A program made the translations under genes and the position numbers. Source: Adiantum capillus-veneris (lineage: Eukaryota; Streptophyta; Polypodiopsida; Polypodiales; Pteridaceae). Taken from it: DNA of 64,000 nt. The stretch is from the NCBI GenBank assembly GCA_014529385.2, contig CM043947.1, positions 124,842,391 to 124,906,390 of the forward strand, given 5' to 3'. Below, piece after piece: positions 12,100 to 23,583 of the stretch. The stretch's first letter is position 1. Each line of letters opens with the position of its first letter. The notes beneath the pieces were generated by a model. That model worked only from the letters and a program-made list of their open reading frames with translations, did not search any database and was not told the DNA's origin.

Positions 12100-12530
12100 A
12101 GGTGGCAACAGTGTCTTCGTTTCCTTAGCATAGAGGCCCTTTTCAAAAACAAAAAGATGGAAAAAAGCTAAAAAGCTTGAAATAAGTCATAAGATTAAAA
12201 AAAAGCATCAAAATAGAAGATCGCAAATAAAATGCACTCTTTGAACACTATTTTTGAGCCCTATCAAGTTTTCCTTCATAGAGAGGAGAACCAAAAGGTT
12301 ATCACCTTGTGCGAGTTTAAAATGGTCTGATTGGGATCCACATAACCTACTCTAAAGTGTTAGCTATGAACCGCTTGGGAAATTAAACACATTGAATGGC
12401 CATAGAGTGTGGTAAGAGAGCAAAAGAAAATTTTCACATGAATAATGCCTACCCCAAAAATTGACCATTAGGCATGAAACATGAGGAAGAGTTTGGTGGG
12501 ACAATAAAAAGGTCTAAGGCTTAACATGAG

Positions 12531-12613
12531 GATGACAAAACCTTGTAATTTTTTGGGCTGCTCAATATGATCCACTCACAATTGTGAGTTTTCCTATAAA
12601 AAAAAAAAAAAAG
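12531..12613 (+). mobile_element. 3' end of a LINE-like (non-LTR) retrotransposon with poly(A)
   Basis: The stretch from ATGACAAAACCTTGTA through TTTTTTGGGCT, then CTCACAATTGTGAGTTTTCC, and a 16-base A run, is nearly the same as the reverse complement of 14110-14200, which also ends in poly(A). Two oppositely oriented copies sharing a 3' end plus A tail are the signature of non-LTR retrotransposition. The 5' extent here is unclear and may reach to about 12460. Confidence 0.65.
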
Positions 12614-13252
12614 CCGAAGGCAAAAAGAAAAAAACCTTATTGGATATTTGCTCAAAATTTTTGAGATCATTATCCCTTGAGTCTTGTTTCTGGAGATCGC
12701 TTTACACTCCTCTACTTACCTACCTCATTATTTTTCCCCTTATTCACCATGCTTGGAAAGGTTCACCTTATTTTCCTAAAGCTTTGTGGAGATCTCCTTC
12801 AAATCACTTGAAGGAGATAATATTACTCAAAATATGGAAATTTTGACAATATTACTCAAAATATGACTATTTTGACATCACCAATGCATCCAACAAGTCC
12901 AAAACCGCTAGGAATGGCTATTGGCTCTTCTTTTTTGGACACCTAGAGAGGGAGAAACTCCAAACAAAGGGCCCAAAAGGGGGGTTTCTCCTTGTGTGAA
13001 TTTAGTATGCTTGCCAAAGTAGGCCCATACATGTGGACTTCATGTTTTGGGAGGTTCTTCCTTGCCTGACGCATCAAAGGGTAGACCTCACCATCAATTT
13101 TTCAAAGAGAGAATATCAAGTATAAAATACCGCAATCAGCTGTAAAAGGGAGAACCTATACTAATAGATAAAGGTGGAAGGAATTCTGCCTCTCCCCCCT
13201 GCCATGCGTCAGAAGCTGCTTCAACCGGCGGGTGTGGCCTACAGTGTCCGGG

Positions 13253-13257
<5 letters not shown>

Positions 13258-13321
<64 letters not shown>
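13258..13321. repeat. (AG)n microsatellite
   Basis: About 32 uninterrupted AG dinucleotides. Confidence 0.95.
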
Positions 13322-13324
<3 letters not shown>

Positions 13325-13717
13325 GCGAAGCCGTCGGCTATACTAGTGTGAAGTAAAAACGACACAAACTTTCAATTCCTAGTATTCTCGTATGCATCCA
13401 TTATATTTGGATGAGAGTGAAAAAACATATACGACATTCACTTTGTAATGTCATGACCGTTATGCTTTGTAATAGCAATTACAAAAACCTATAAAGCCTT
13501 GAAAAGTTCTAGGCTTAAAGACACCATGCTGTAGACAATCAACTTACTAATGTTGCACTTCCTCTTCTTCTTTCGAACTCAGCTAGCAAGAGGCTTATTG
13601 ATGGGCATCTCTGTACAATGTTAATGCCATCCTGCATTGCATGCTCAAGGGCAACCAACCAATAAAACTTGAAACTTCTTAAGGAATTGTTGTAGTTGGC
13701 TTTGTGTGCATTGATGT

Positions 13718-13718
13718 C

Positions 13719-13771
<53 letters not shown>
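13718..13771. repeat. Compound (TG)n(AG)n microsatellite
   Basis: About 10 TG units run directly into about 16 AG units. Confidence 0.95.
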
Positions 13772-13773
<2 letters not shown>

Positions 13774-14109
13774 CCTTATGGGACTTTTTTGGTGCTTGCA
13801 TTAAGTTTGTGCAAGGAGGAAATCCCCCTTTTGGGTCTTTTTCCACCATCTCTCCCTCTTTGAGTGTCCAAAGGAGGTGCGCCAAAAATTGTTTCTAGAG
13901 GCTATGGGTCTTTTGAATGCATTAGTGGTGTCAAAGTCACTAGATTTAGAGACACATTATGAGTTTTTTTTTAACTTTTGTTAACTTTAGCTCCTTGTTC
14001 AAGGGATTTTAAGGGTTTTCAGTATCTTGCTCCAATGTAAGCAATACAAGAGAAACAACTAAGTGAGAGAAGAGGTATTTGACAACCAAATGAACTCAAG
14101 AGAACAATC

Positions 14110-14950
14110 TTTTTTTTTTAATAGCAAAAATCACAATTGTGAGTGAATTATATTGAATAGCCCAAAAAACTACAAGGCCTTGTCATGCTCTTGTTGAGCC
14201 ATGACATCATCCAGGAACTATAATTACATCCGTTATCAAGGTAGCCACCCCCACCAACCTGCCCCTCCTCCTCGATACACAAGGTCCATAAACTTGTCCT
14301 TATGAGATCTTTTATTTACTGATGGCCAAGACTTTCCCCCGTCCTAGGCATTCCATCTGCTTACAACAAGGCACACGTAGTCCTAGACCAATCCTCCGAG
14401 TGTTGCGTGCGCCCAAGCGTCCATATCAACACTTTGCTTTCTTCAATGATTTCTGTGAAGCTTGCTACCTTAAAACCTCCTTCAAACACATGGCGGTTCC
14501 TTGTCTGCCATAGATTATGTAAGAAGAAGTATCTGACGATTTGAGTGCTGATGAGGAGGGCAGAACTTCATGAATTCTTACCTCCAAGGAATAGGTCAGC
14601 CTTGAAGAAACTAATTTTCCATGTTCTTTTAACCCACTTGCATATTTTCCTTACATGGCCTTTAATAGTTGGGCAGTCCATGTGTTTGGCGAATGAAGCA
14701 ACAAGCGGCCGTTTCTAGAGAAGGATCATATTTTTCTGAGAAACCATTGTAAAATTCTTTTGTAAGGAAGCATCTCTAAGCCGAGAATTTGTCAAAGGAT
14801 TTATGATTATTCTTATGGAAGCAATTGTATATTAGAGAGCCAGTTAGAAGTTTAGGAGCTTATGACCGGACAAGCCATTTGTAAAGACCTAATCTATAAA
14901 GGTCATTTTTTGTAAGTTTGAACATAATCTTTTTGATGGAGAACTGAGAA
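14110..14950 (-). pseudogene. LINE (non-LTR retrotransposon) 3' part, minus strand
   Basis: The poly(T) at 14110-14119 is the A tail of a minus-strand element. Upstream of it, the minus-strand reading between about 14820 and 14330 gives a stretch with LTNSRLRDASL, CPTIKGHVRKICKWVKRTWK, then FFLHNLWQTRNRHVFEGGF. The W..RN..VFEG type of ending is typical of the segment after the zf-RVT region in plant LINE ORF2 proteins. Stops are frequent. The 3' untranslated end is shared with 12531-12613. The 5' limit is not determined; I place it near 14950 only because recognisable coding ends there. Confidence 0.55.
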
Positions 14951-15594
14951 GACAGCGTACGTTTGAGACCTCCTTCTTGTTCAAACTTATAATCTTCGCA
15001 ATTGTGGCTACGGTAATCCAAATTCAAATTTGTTTATTGCATTGTGTTCCTCTCATCTTTCTCTTCCATTCAAGTGTAATCATTCAAGATTCGGTATAGG
15101 TTTTCAACTACAAGTTTGAGGCCTTAAATCGCTGTTTTGAGTGTCTATATGCGTGTTTTATGTTGTTTTGACCCTAGGAGGGGCTTTAGGGACCCTAAAA
15201 TGATCCATTAGGATCACCTGTTTGCTGTTTTTGCTAACTTTGGGACGAACGATCGCGATCGTTGTACCTCTCCAGAATGCTGTGACAGTGATAGGATATG
15301 TTCCTGATAATCCCCTATTGCTTCCCTTCAAGTTTCATGCGATTCCGATATGATTTGCATGGTAAACGGGCGTGATGACTGTACATCTGTGTAGAAGGAC
15401 ATAGGCAGATTACTTGGCGGTAATGCATTTAATTTACTTGTAGAGTTAGTAGTTGCATATCTTCGAGTTCACTTCATTAGGATTGACACCCTAGTGAGTT
15501 TTCATGCATCATCCGAGTCGCTTCCCTTGTATTGATAAATATGTTGATGCTTGAGAGCTATGCTATGGACGTCTGTCGCGGCGACCCGCAAACA
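14951..15594 (+). mobile_element. Right part of the 5' LTR of the outer Ty3/gypsy element
   Basis: A sequence ending GACCCGCAAACA lies one base before a primer binding site at 15596, which places an LTR end at 15594. The left boundary is not found: the sequence that should start this LTR, judged from the polypurine tract and TGATGAATC at 37272, is not visible upstream. Truncation by the neighbouring LINE insertion or a deletion is likely. One copy of the palindrome CGATCGCGATCG lies at 15250. Confidence 0.55.
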
Positions 15595-15595
15595 T

Positions 15596-15613
15596 TGGCG
15601 CCGCTGCCGCGGA
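15596..15613 (+). other. Primer binding site (tRNA-Asp-like)
   Basis: TGGCGCCGCTGCCGCGGA matches, with about two mismatches, the complement of the 3' end of plant tRNA-Asp as used by Athila-type elements. It sits one base after the LTR end, as expected for first-strand priming. Confidence 0.7.
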
Positions 15614-17055
15614 ATGCACCTTAGGTGACGAGTGACCGAGTGCGCAGTTAGAGTCCTTAAAAAGGATCAATCCACAAATCCATTTTACACCTCAGTTAGG
15701 CTGCTAGACAAGGGTTTAGAGCTTAGTGGAGTCTAGAGCCAGTGGACCGGCTAGATCCTCTCTAAGGAGATTTAGGGAGCTGTGAGTGAGTGTGTTAAAG
15801 CATTTTTACTCTTCAATTTCTCTAATTCGATTGAGTACTGAAATCTCACCCGAAATCCGTCGTGTTTGTTTTGTTAGATTCATTTCCTTATGTTTTTTCA
15901 GTTTTGTAATTAGGAGTAGGATAAGCAAATCACATTCCAATCAGATTTGGGGAAAAAGTTAGAGTCGAGAAACCAAAAAACCATAACTTTGGCCAAAAAA
16001 GCCATAAGACTCTGAAATTCTAAAAATCTGACCAAACAGGATTGATATTGATTCAAATCACAAAGTGGTAGCACAAAACACTAGGAAACACTTGTCAGAG
16101 GGAGCAGACAAAATTTCATCAGATTTGGCCCAGGTACTACGATCGCGATCGGTGTACCTGAGTGTCAGATTTGTACAAGATTTGACATGTGCATTCCTGA
16201 TAAGATTCTAAACAACTTTGTCCAAGCAACCACACCCAAAAACATCAAAAATCAAGGAAATCAGGCCACTTGGGTAAAACTAACCTGACAGACCCAGAAA
16301 GAGCAAAATCCTGGCTTTTGGTGATCCAAATGCAAAAAGACTTTGGGGATAGCCTTAAAACATCAGTGTCTACAAGAATGCCAAATTTGGTCTGATTTGG
16401 GCTCAGAACTACGATCGCGATCGGTGTACCTAAGTGCAAGATTTTGACCAGATTTCATATGTGGGATCCCCAAGTGTATACAAACATAAAAGTCTAAAGG
16501 ACCTAGAGCCAGAAACTTCAAAATACCTGTCAAACCATCTGAATACAGCACAAAGTCAAAAATTGCTAAACTGGCTTAGAAATTGACTTTCAGTAGACCA
16601 AAACGCATCAAAACTAGGAAGGAACCGTACAGAGGGATAGCCTGTACATAGGACAACCCAGGTATCTCTCAAATCCCAAATCAAACATCAAAATCAAGTC
16701 AAACTTATAAATTTGGAAAAACAGGCACTTGCATCCAAGAAATGGTAAAAACTTGACTTTTTTGAGCCCAAATACAAAAGTGTCTGGCAGGTAGTCTTAA
16801 AATAGCCTAGTGAATAAGCTGGTGAAGTTTCATCTAATTTTGGCCCAGAACTACGATCGCGATCGGTGTACCTCTGGCCCAGATCTAGCTCATTTTTGAC
16901 CTGTTCATAGACCTAGACTATTTAAGATACCAGAAGTTGTCAAAACTCAAATTGGACATACTGTCAATAATCTGCAAGAAAAATTGTGTTGAGATCATTT
17001 TGAAGTGTTGAATCTGCTGATAGTTGGAATGATACAGTGATCTCATAGCCATCTA
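15614..17055 (+). other. Long leader of the outer element, with repeated palindrome
   Basis: There is no open frame of note. The stretch is built of loosely repeated phrases such as 'ATCAGATTTGGCCCAG..CTACGATCGCGATCGGTGTACCT', broken here for length; the motif occurs at 16140, 16412 and 16854. Each is followed within some 20 bases by a CAGATTTTGACCAGATTT-like phrase. Long, repetitive leaders are known for large Tat/Athila elements. What the palindrome does is unknown. Confidence 0.6.
16140..16865. repeat. Dispersed 12-bp palindrome CGATCGCGATCG, three leader copies
   Basis: Copies at 16140-16151, 16412-16423 and 16854-16865 are each followed by GTGTACCT. Spacings are 272 and 442 bases. A related copy lies at 15250-15261, with TGTACCTC after one altered base. 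Confidence 0.9.
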
Positions 17056-20000
17056 GTGTATTCATTTGCAGAGACCGATCAAGTAACAATCCATGCAGTC
17101 GCAGGAATTGGAAGATCATTCCATCTCCAGGTAAGAGGTTTGGATTCAGTTAGTAAATCCCACTTTCTTCATGTTTTTGAGATCGGAAAACAAATCAACA
17201 TGAGACACCTAAATTTAGCGGATCAAACAAGTGTTGCATCAACGGAGGAGAGTGTAAACCAAGGGATAGTACGACCGTTAGAGTCGATCCTTGAAGAAGG
17301 CGTATCCGATACTTCTTCAGAGAGATCTTCCGAGTATTTCACAGATTACTTGGGACAATTAAAACTAAACGGAAGAGAAAACATGGCAGCAGGACCATCA
17401 GACCCCTCGGCCACACTAAAGCTATTGTTCATCAAGTATCAATATGAAAACAAGAAAGGTGCCAAGATATACAAAGATGGTATGGACCGCTACTGTGTGA
17501 AAATAGAAGATAGACCAAGTGAGTTCATGGACTTAGTGCCTGTGAGCTATAGCGGAGACAGGTACCTAGATGACAAGGGTATCATGTACTTGGTAGTCTT
17601 GAATCCTAACATTGTAGACAAGTGGGGATTGATGGGCACAAAAGCCAAAATAGACGAGGAACATGAGGAAAAGGCACCAACAATGAGCTTACCTAATGCG
17701 AGATTAAGGCGAGAAAACGAAGCGTTGAGAATCAACACGAATAATGTCTACTTGGGGTTATACAAGTATAATAATGGAGAGTAAGATCTCTATTATAGAT
17801 GCGAGGAACCCTACGTCGGGGAGATGACTGAGCGGAAAAGACTTTATGTCTTCACTTACACAGAGGGAGCGGAAACGAAAATTGGATCATACCACAAGTA
17901 TGGAAGACGATATGCAGCAATTGATCAAAAAGAGTTGGAAGGATATATGTACTTTGGGGGATCACTTCATCAGTATTATGTCACTCCAAGCCCACTAAGA
18001 CCAACACCTACAACTGTCATGCCAGAATCGTTGACCACAGGTGGAGGGAGGACTCATGTAGCTGATTCTTTCAGTCGACGTCATTATTCAATGCCAAGCC
18101 CCATGGGAACGTTACATTCCAGAGAGTCAATGTCTACGAATCGAGGTAGTGAGGTTCCTATCTCTACACATACGGTTGTAGCGCCGACATTTGCAGCCAC
18201 CCCATCACATTTTCCTCCTAGTAGTAGATTTGGGGCGGGGGAGCCAACGAGAGAAACGTACGACCTCCATGATGCACGAGAACGATTAAGTCGAGACACG
18301 GGAGCAATGAGATTGACCGCAGACCATAGATGGATCAGGACATCCCAAGTAGCGAAGTGCATGCCGAAGAAGTATAGCGGATCGGGGGATCCATATGCTC
18401 ATGTATCGCTCTTCAAGCAAGTCTTAAGAGCAGAACAGATCACTGATTTCCATACTCAATATGAGGGATTCGGGCTGACCTTGGAAGGGACGGCCTTAAC
18501 ATGGTTTCAACCTTTAAACCCTGAACTTGTTCGAATATTGAACATGTATTGCGCGAGTTCGCGGAAGAATTATCAAAACGGGGTATAAAGCATAATACTG
18601 TATCGCAGATATACACTTTTAAACAAAGGGAGAATGAAAAAGTGAAGGAAGCAACCTTGAGATTCAAGCAATACATTGAGAGGTTCTCGAGGAGGGAATT
18701 ACCGCAGGACGAGAGATTGTCTGTGCTCTTCGTTGAAGGACTTAGGAATGAAACCTTGAAAAAGGACCTTCACTTGAAGGCCTGTAGCACATTTCAACAG
18801 GTTACAAGGGAAGCGTTATATCTTGTCGATAACTGCAAATCATATGGGGAAGTGTCAGAGGATACTAATTTAGTAACTAGTGGCTCTTCATCGATTAAAA
18901 GCGAACCCTCTACCAAGAAAGATGCTCAGGCATCCTTGATGCCGACAGCTGATCAATTGATAGAGGAGGTAACGAAGAGAATGCAACAACATATGAGATC
19001 CAATCCGGTGTTGAGATAGTCTCAGACGAGGAAATGTGACATATGCGGGGGGGATCATTCGACGCCGTGGTGCACACAACAGCCGAAAGCACCAGTTGCG
19101 AATGGACGAGTACTGAAATGGTGCGCCATAGAAAAAAATGGACAAATCATAGCACGAAAGAGTGTTTTTATAACAAAAACTATGTGAGGGAAAGACCGTA
19201 TGGACCTCCAGCAGGACCATCCCAACCGCCTCCTCCAAGATATCAAGTTGGACCAAATATGAATCTGGTAGCAGGAGCAGACAGACCTCAACCTGTGTTG
19301 GATCAACAACCTCCATTACCACAGGAAAATAGAGCCATGATTAGGTATGCTTAACCTTGTGAAACATCACTAGGAACAAATAGTTCACTTCAAGTTTCTT
19401 ATTATGAGGAACGGAATGAGCCTTACGCAACAGAACCTGAATCACAAATGTACGCAGACGAAGCCTATCAACTGTGGAGAAATAGTGAGGGAATGGAACC
19501 ACCAACATATGTAGCACAACCTTCGAGAGATCAATATTTGGTAGACGAAAGAACGTTAATTTTCATTGCGAACCAGAATTACAAACCAAGAGGATATCCT
19601 AATAGAGCAAGACAACCTATGGGACCACCTCCTCAAAATCAAACACCAATTGGACAGTGCTATAGCTGTGGAAGTACGGATGATTGGGAGCGTAACTGCC
19701 CTTTCAAAGGCGAAAGAGTGAAAATTTTTGGGTTTTGTGATGGATGTGGTGTGAATCACATATTGCCAGATTGCCCAAAGAATCCAGACAACAAGGGAAA
19801 AGCGACTATGAATATTGTGGGGGTGATACCAAGTGCAAGCAGCGGATCAGAAACCAATCCCATGATCCAAATCAATGCAATAACCAGAGCCCAAGCCAAG
19901 GACTTAAGGAAAAATGAGCCTTTGGAGGAAAAGGTTGAGTTGCCGATACCCACAGAAAATGAGAGTTTATCCATGAGAACCCAGCGAAAATCTTGGAAGG

Positions 20001-20155
20001 CAAAACGAGACAGGATGAAAACAAGAAGATTGAACACCCAAATTGCCATGCAAAACAAATTGCATGAAACGAAGGAGCAACTCAAACAAGAGAGAGAGAG
20101 AGTAAAACTGATGAGGTTAACAACAAGCCGAGGAAAGCGTCCTCAGGGGGATTAG
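17056..20155 (+). pseudogene. Gag of the outer element (broken in several places)
   Basis: Pieces lie at 17056-17784 and 17824-18588 (same frame, separated by a TAA at 17782), 18549-19019 (frame change near 18560), and 19043-19354 and 19448-20155 (same frame, TAA at 19352). The capsid-like part runs from about 18340 to 18820 (HVSLFKQVLRAEQITDFHTQ, then GLTLEGTALTWF, then REFAEELSKRGIKHN and VLFVEGLRNETL). Two zinc knuckles follow near 19660-19780. The first (CYSCGSTDDWERNC) lacks the usual histidine; the second (CDGCGVNHILPDC) is CX2CX3HX4C. A basic, Lys/Arg-rich, probably coiled-coil tail lies at about 19990-20150. Particle assembly and RNA packaging are the family role. Confidence 0.75.
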
Positions 20156-21116
20156 TCTTGGTTGAGAAAGTGTTAGATCCGTTAGATGCTCTATTACAAG
20201 CGTAAGAAGCAAGGCTAAAAACAAACCAAACTTTAGAGCAGAGATGGTTAACTTATCCTCAACCAGAAGTGGAAACGAAGCGTTTGAAAATGTGTAAACA
20301 CCTCATTGAAACAGCCCAGGCGTTGATGGAACCTAAGGAGGTTAGAACCCCAGAACAAGAAGTGTTGATTCACAAAGCGCGATAAAAACTAAAAATCAAT
20401 GAACCAAAACAAGTAAACGGCCCAGGGCTGAAACGATTTTGTCACTGGATCATCTAGTGGTACCGAACACGACTGATGACGCTAAGTCAATTACGATAAT
20501 GCCAATTCCAGAAGTTGAAGAACAATGGCCACAACACTTATGGGAAACAATTAGAAACATAAAGAACGGAAGTGCGACATTACAGTCTGCTCCAATTCCT
20601 GAGATTAACCTGGATAACGAATTTTATCCAGCCAATATACAATCGCTGTATGGGGATGTGGGAACGAAGATTTCGGTGGAAGGCAAAGCCAAATCCTTGA
20701 AAACCCTGCCTTCATTTATAGGTGAATATGAGGCACAATCAGAGATAAGGTTAGTTCCATCCCAGATGAGAACTATTCCACATATGTTTGACTCAAAAAG
20801 TCTTCAAGATATGCTGTTGACACCTATAACATGCACAATCACGCTGTCCGAACTCTTGAGAGTCAGACCACAGTGCACACTTATGGGAAGACATGGGGAA
20901 ACATTTGGAGTACAAAGGAGTAAATATTCATCTTCCGACAAACCCTACGGGAGAAGAAAACAAACGGGAAGGTCAACCCAAAGCCCAACCAGTGCCCATA
21001 ATCAAGGTCGGAGATTACTGTGAAGACGAGGAGGGTAATACAACCTTACCTGTTGAATATCAGGATATAAAAACAATAGCTATTCTAGATAGTGGAGCGG
21101 GAGTGGCGATTGCTAC
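20156..21116 (+). pseudogene. Gag-pol linker and first half of protease, outer element
   Basis: After the gag stop a linker with no recognised domain runs through 20439-21023 and, in the next frame, 20893-21116. It ends in a retropepsin catalytic loop, KTIAILDSGAGVAIAT, where D-S-G is intact. The frame is cut at 21116 by the LTR of the inner element. The second half resumes at 31571. Confidence 0.75.
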
Positions 21117-22167
21117 TGATAGCCGTTTTTCGGCTCTCTGTAATTGCCATAGTGAGTTATCCCCCCCTATCAAATCACTCAAACACTGTGGTTACCCTCA
21201 CCCTTTCACTGTATATAGGTGCGTGTGAGTTAGGGGACTTTTCCCATATCTCCTTACTGAAATAAAAAACCCTCAATTAGCTAGGCATTGGGCTAGTTGA
21301 GCCAAAAAAAAAAAAATAAAAAAAAATATAAGTATATTATGGCCCATGCGTATGTAAATATTTCTTTGTATATAGGGCCTAAATAAAAGATTTTTTCATA
21401 ATTATTTTGGTATTTATTTAAATATTTTTACCTAGGTGTGTGTTATTTATGCTCTGTACATTGTCTCACCATTACCACATTTATTTAAATATTTTTACCT
21501 AGGTGTGTGTTATTTATGCTCTGTACATTGCCTCACCATTACCACAATTTTTCTTACCATTTTTCATACTCTTTATTCCATATAGAAATATTTTCATGTA
21601 AGCTTCTCTTATATTTGGTGTAACTCCACCCCAACAAAAATCCAAAAAAACTAGTTTTATTTATGTGTATATTTTTTCACTATTGTGATTTTTCCCTTCC
21701 TACATCTATTTTGTTTTTTTCTAAAAAATTAGAACACCAAAAATATTTATCTTTTTATGGTAGCCTCATAATGAGAGAGATTTCTTTTGACCCCTTTATA
21801 TTTTTTCCACTTATATTATTTATATTTGACATGCACATATTTTTTAGACCCCTCAATATTTGATTTTCTTAGTTGTACTATTCACTTATATCATGATCTC
21901 AACAATATCTTCAATTATAGACCTACCAAATAAGGTCAAGGGTAGGTGGCATGCATACATGCACTATGGAGGGCTCACTCTTGGAGGTATTCAAAGGAAT
22001 CATCCAAAGAAGGACCCCACAAGGACCTTGTGCAGTGGAAAAAAACGATTGGTTTTGCTGAATTTTTAAAGTTCACTTGCTCTCCGAATTTGAAAAGGTG
22101 ATACAAACAAAAGTTGTAGCTCCTGGGCTGAACTTTTGCCTCAAATTTTTTCATATTTTTTTGAGCT
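21117..22167 (+). mobile_element. 5' LTR of the inner element, truncated to its first ~1.05 kb
   Basis: It matches 28886-29863 almost base for base, then the two diverge abruptly after TTTTTTTGAGCTACGA. A 67-bp tandem duplication (21413-21546) is present here but single in the right LTR. The remaining ~1.7 kb seen in the right LTR, including its TATA box, and any primer binding site are missing on this side. Confidence 0.85.
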
Positions 22168-22229
22168 ACGATATTAGCTTGGACGTCTATATTTTTGTGT
22201 TATTTTAAGCATTAGGACATGCATAGGCC

Positions 22230-22448
22230 ATGGATAATGGCCCAGTAATAGAGGTTTTTCCCTTTCATTTTACTCCACACATTAGAATAAACGTTGCAAT
22301 TAGTAGAAAGATCCATTTTCAACAACGAATGGTGTTCATGTTTGGTGCCCAAAGAGTAGGAGAAATTCTTGCATCACCAAACCCTGTCATTCTACCTCTC
22401 ATCAACTACCACACTTCTTTTGATGTACATGTGTTCATTTTATTTTAA
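22230..22448 (+). CDS. Short ORF (72 codons) between LTR and gag, unknown
   Basis: It begins with ATG and ends with TAA. The sequence (starts MDNGPVIEVFPFHFTPHIRI) is of mixed composition and has no recognised motif. It lies just upstream of two related ORFs on the same strand that lack their own ATG, so it could be a first coding exon of a spliced transcript: a GT lies at 22427 and an acceptor-like TGTGTGCAG at about 22550-22558. This is inference. It could also be chance. Confidence 0.3.
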   Translation: MDNGPVIEVFPFHFTPHIRINVAISRKIHFQQRMVFMFGAQRVGEILASPNPVILPLINYHTSFDVHVFILF

Positions 22449-22474
22449 AATGAAGTGCAGCCCGGCAAAATAGT

Positions 22475-23029
22475 GTGTATGTTTGTTTTTTCTTTGTCCA
22501 AGTTGTTACAAGAAATAAAAAAACGATCATTTGTTCTAACTGGGAATGTGTGTGCAGTGAAAGCTCAATCCTTAGAGATCTAGCTCTATTACCAATTGAG
22601 TTGCAGGAGCAAGTAGTAAGGCGTCTCCCTCATTACAAGAGGGTGGTGAAGTTAAGACGGAAGGTCCTACGCGTGGATTCCATTTTCCTCTTGTTGTTGG
22701 GCACTAAGGAAGACCGTGCATTCATCCAACTAGTGTGTTCCCTAAGATTGGTAAATAGAGTGAAATTTGGCGTTTGGCGAGTGTATTTCACCATTGAGGA
22801 AGACTCTTCAGGAAACTTGCGGCCAGAGTTCATGCTTCATAGACTCACATTTGGTGAATTTTTCCCTCATTTGCGTCTTATTAATAGTCTTCCTTTCGCT
22901 TTCAAGAAAGGAGATAGGGAGCTATTCAGAGCTTGTCTTAATAAAGAGAGCATAGAGAAGATTGCAAATTTGTATAAATTCTCATCCTTCTCTACTTTCT
23001 ATGACACTTTGTTCATAGAGACATTGTAA
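22475..23029 (+). CDS. Unknown ORF A, upstream of gag in the inner element; F-box-like N-terminus
   Basis: The frame is open for about 184 codons but starts without ATG. It is paralogous to ORF B (23076-23534). Shared features, in order: a VRRLPH motif, an FIQ..C block, a W.V block, an RL.F.EF.P.L stretch and LINSLPF.F. The start of the conserved part (LLPIELQEQVVRRLPHYKRV) resembles the first helices of an F-box (LPxEL....V.RLP), but no downstream LRR or Kelch repeats are present. A GT...AG pair at 23026-23083 would remove 58 bases and fuse A to B in frame. I do not recognise a family. It could be an accessory retroelement protein or captured host sequence. Confidence 0.5.
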   Translation: MYVCFFFVQVVTRNKKTIICSNWECVCSESSILRDLALLPIELQEQVVRRLPHYKRVVKLRRKVLRVDSIFLLLLGTKEDRAFIQLVCSLRLVNRVKFGVWRVYFTIEEDSSGNLRPEFMLHRLTFGEFFPHLRLINSLPFAFKKGDRELFRACLNKESIEKIANLYKFSSFSTFYDTLFIETL

Positions 23030-23075
23030 ATCTCTTTATGCTTTTGAATGATTTAACCATAATCCTAAGGAGTTT

Positions 23076-23534
23076 TTGTCCAGGAATTTTGTAGCACAAG
23101 TGGAGTCTTTAAATCTTGCAAACTTGATTGGACTTGATGAGGATGTTCTTTATGAAATTGTGAGAAGGTTGCCTCACTCCGACTGTGTGGAACTCGAAGG
23201 AAAGGAGCTCCTAGTCAATTGCTACTTTCTCACGGCCTTCAACGAGCATGAAGATCTAGTTTTTATACAAACCGCTTGTGCGTTGGGAATTGTAGAGCAA
23301 GTGCAATTTATCACTTGGGACGTGGTTGCTCTTTTGGATCCAGAAAATGAAGTTCTAGAGATTTCTGTTTATCGCCTTAGCTTTGAAGAATTTCAACCCT
23401 TCTTAGAGCTCATCAATAGTCTACCTTTTTGTTTTGATCAAACAAATCGAGACCTCATTGAAGCTTGGATAGCTGAAGAAGAAAACCTAGAGTGGTATTT
23501 TCTGACTTCTTCATTTGCAGGCGAGTGGTTCTAA
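23076..23534 (+). CDS. Unknown ORF B, paralogue of ORF A
   Basis: It is open for about 150 codons and lacks an ATG; an acceptor-like TTTTTGTCCAG ends at 23083, just inside it. The N-terminal part LDEDVLYEIVRRLPHSDCVE again looks F-box-like. The C-terminal half is acidic. The motif order is the same as in ORF A, so A and B are products of a tandem duplication. It ends 49 bases before the gag ATG. Its long open frame and conserved spacing of motifs suggest past selection on protein. Confidence 0.5.
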   Translation: MSRNFVAQVESLNLANLIGLDEDVLYEIVRRLPHSDCVELEGKELLVNCYFLTAFNEHEDLVFIQTACALGIVEQVQFITWDVVALLDPENEVLEISVYRLSFEEFQPFLELINSLPFCFDQTNRDLIEAWIAEEENLEWYFLTSSFAGEWF

Positions 23535-23583
23535 ATCTCTATTGTATCCCTTATTGTAACTCGTGTTGTAATCTTTCATAATA

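Larger units (their letters stand above)
9861..12530. other. No gene recognised; AT-rich with one microsatellite
   Basis: I see no domain-bearing frame. An open minus-strand stretch at 10394-10035 and plus-strand stretches at 10874 and 11234 have low-complexity or unrecognised sequence. Some of this may be LTR of the element ending near 9697. Confidence 0.4.
12614..14109. other. No gene recognised; two microsatellites
   Basis: The stretch holds the (GA)n and (TG)n(GA)n tracts listed separately. Open frames across these tracts translate to RE/ER or LS repeats and are not genes. Confidence 0.5.

Noticed and set aside
13156-13365. Open frames on both strands over a repeat
   Set aside because: They translate the (AG)n microsatellite; no gene support.
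15596-15613. tRNA gene suspected from the tRNA-Asp-like stretch
   Set aside because: Only the 3' complement of the acceptor end is present, in the place of a primer binding site; no cloverleaf around it.
22767-22955. Second open frame inside ORF A
   Set aside because: It is a shorter shadow frame without the motifs that ORF A shares with ORF B.
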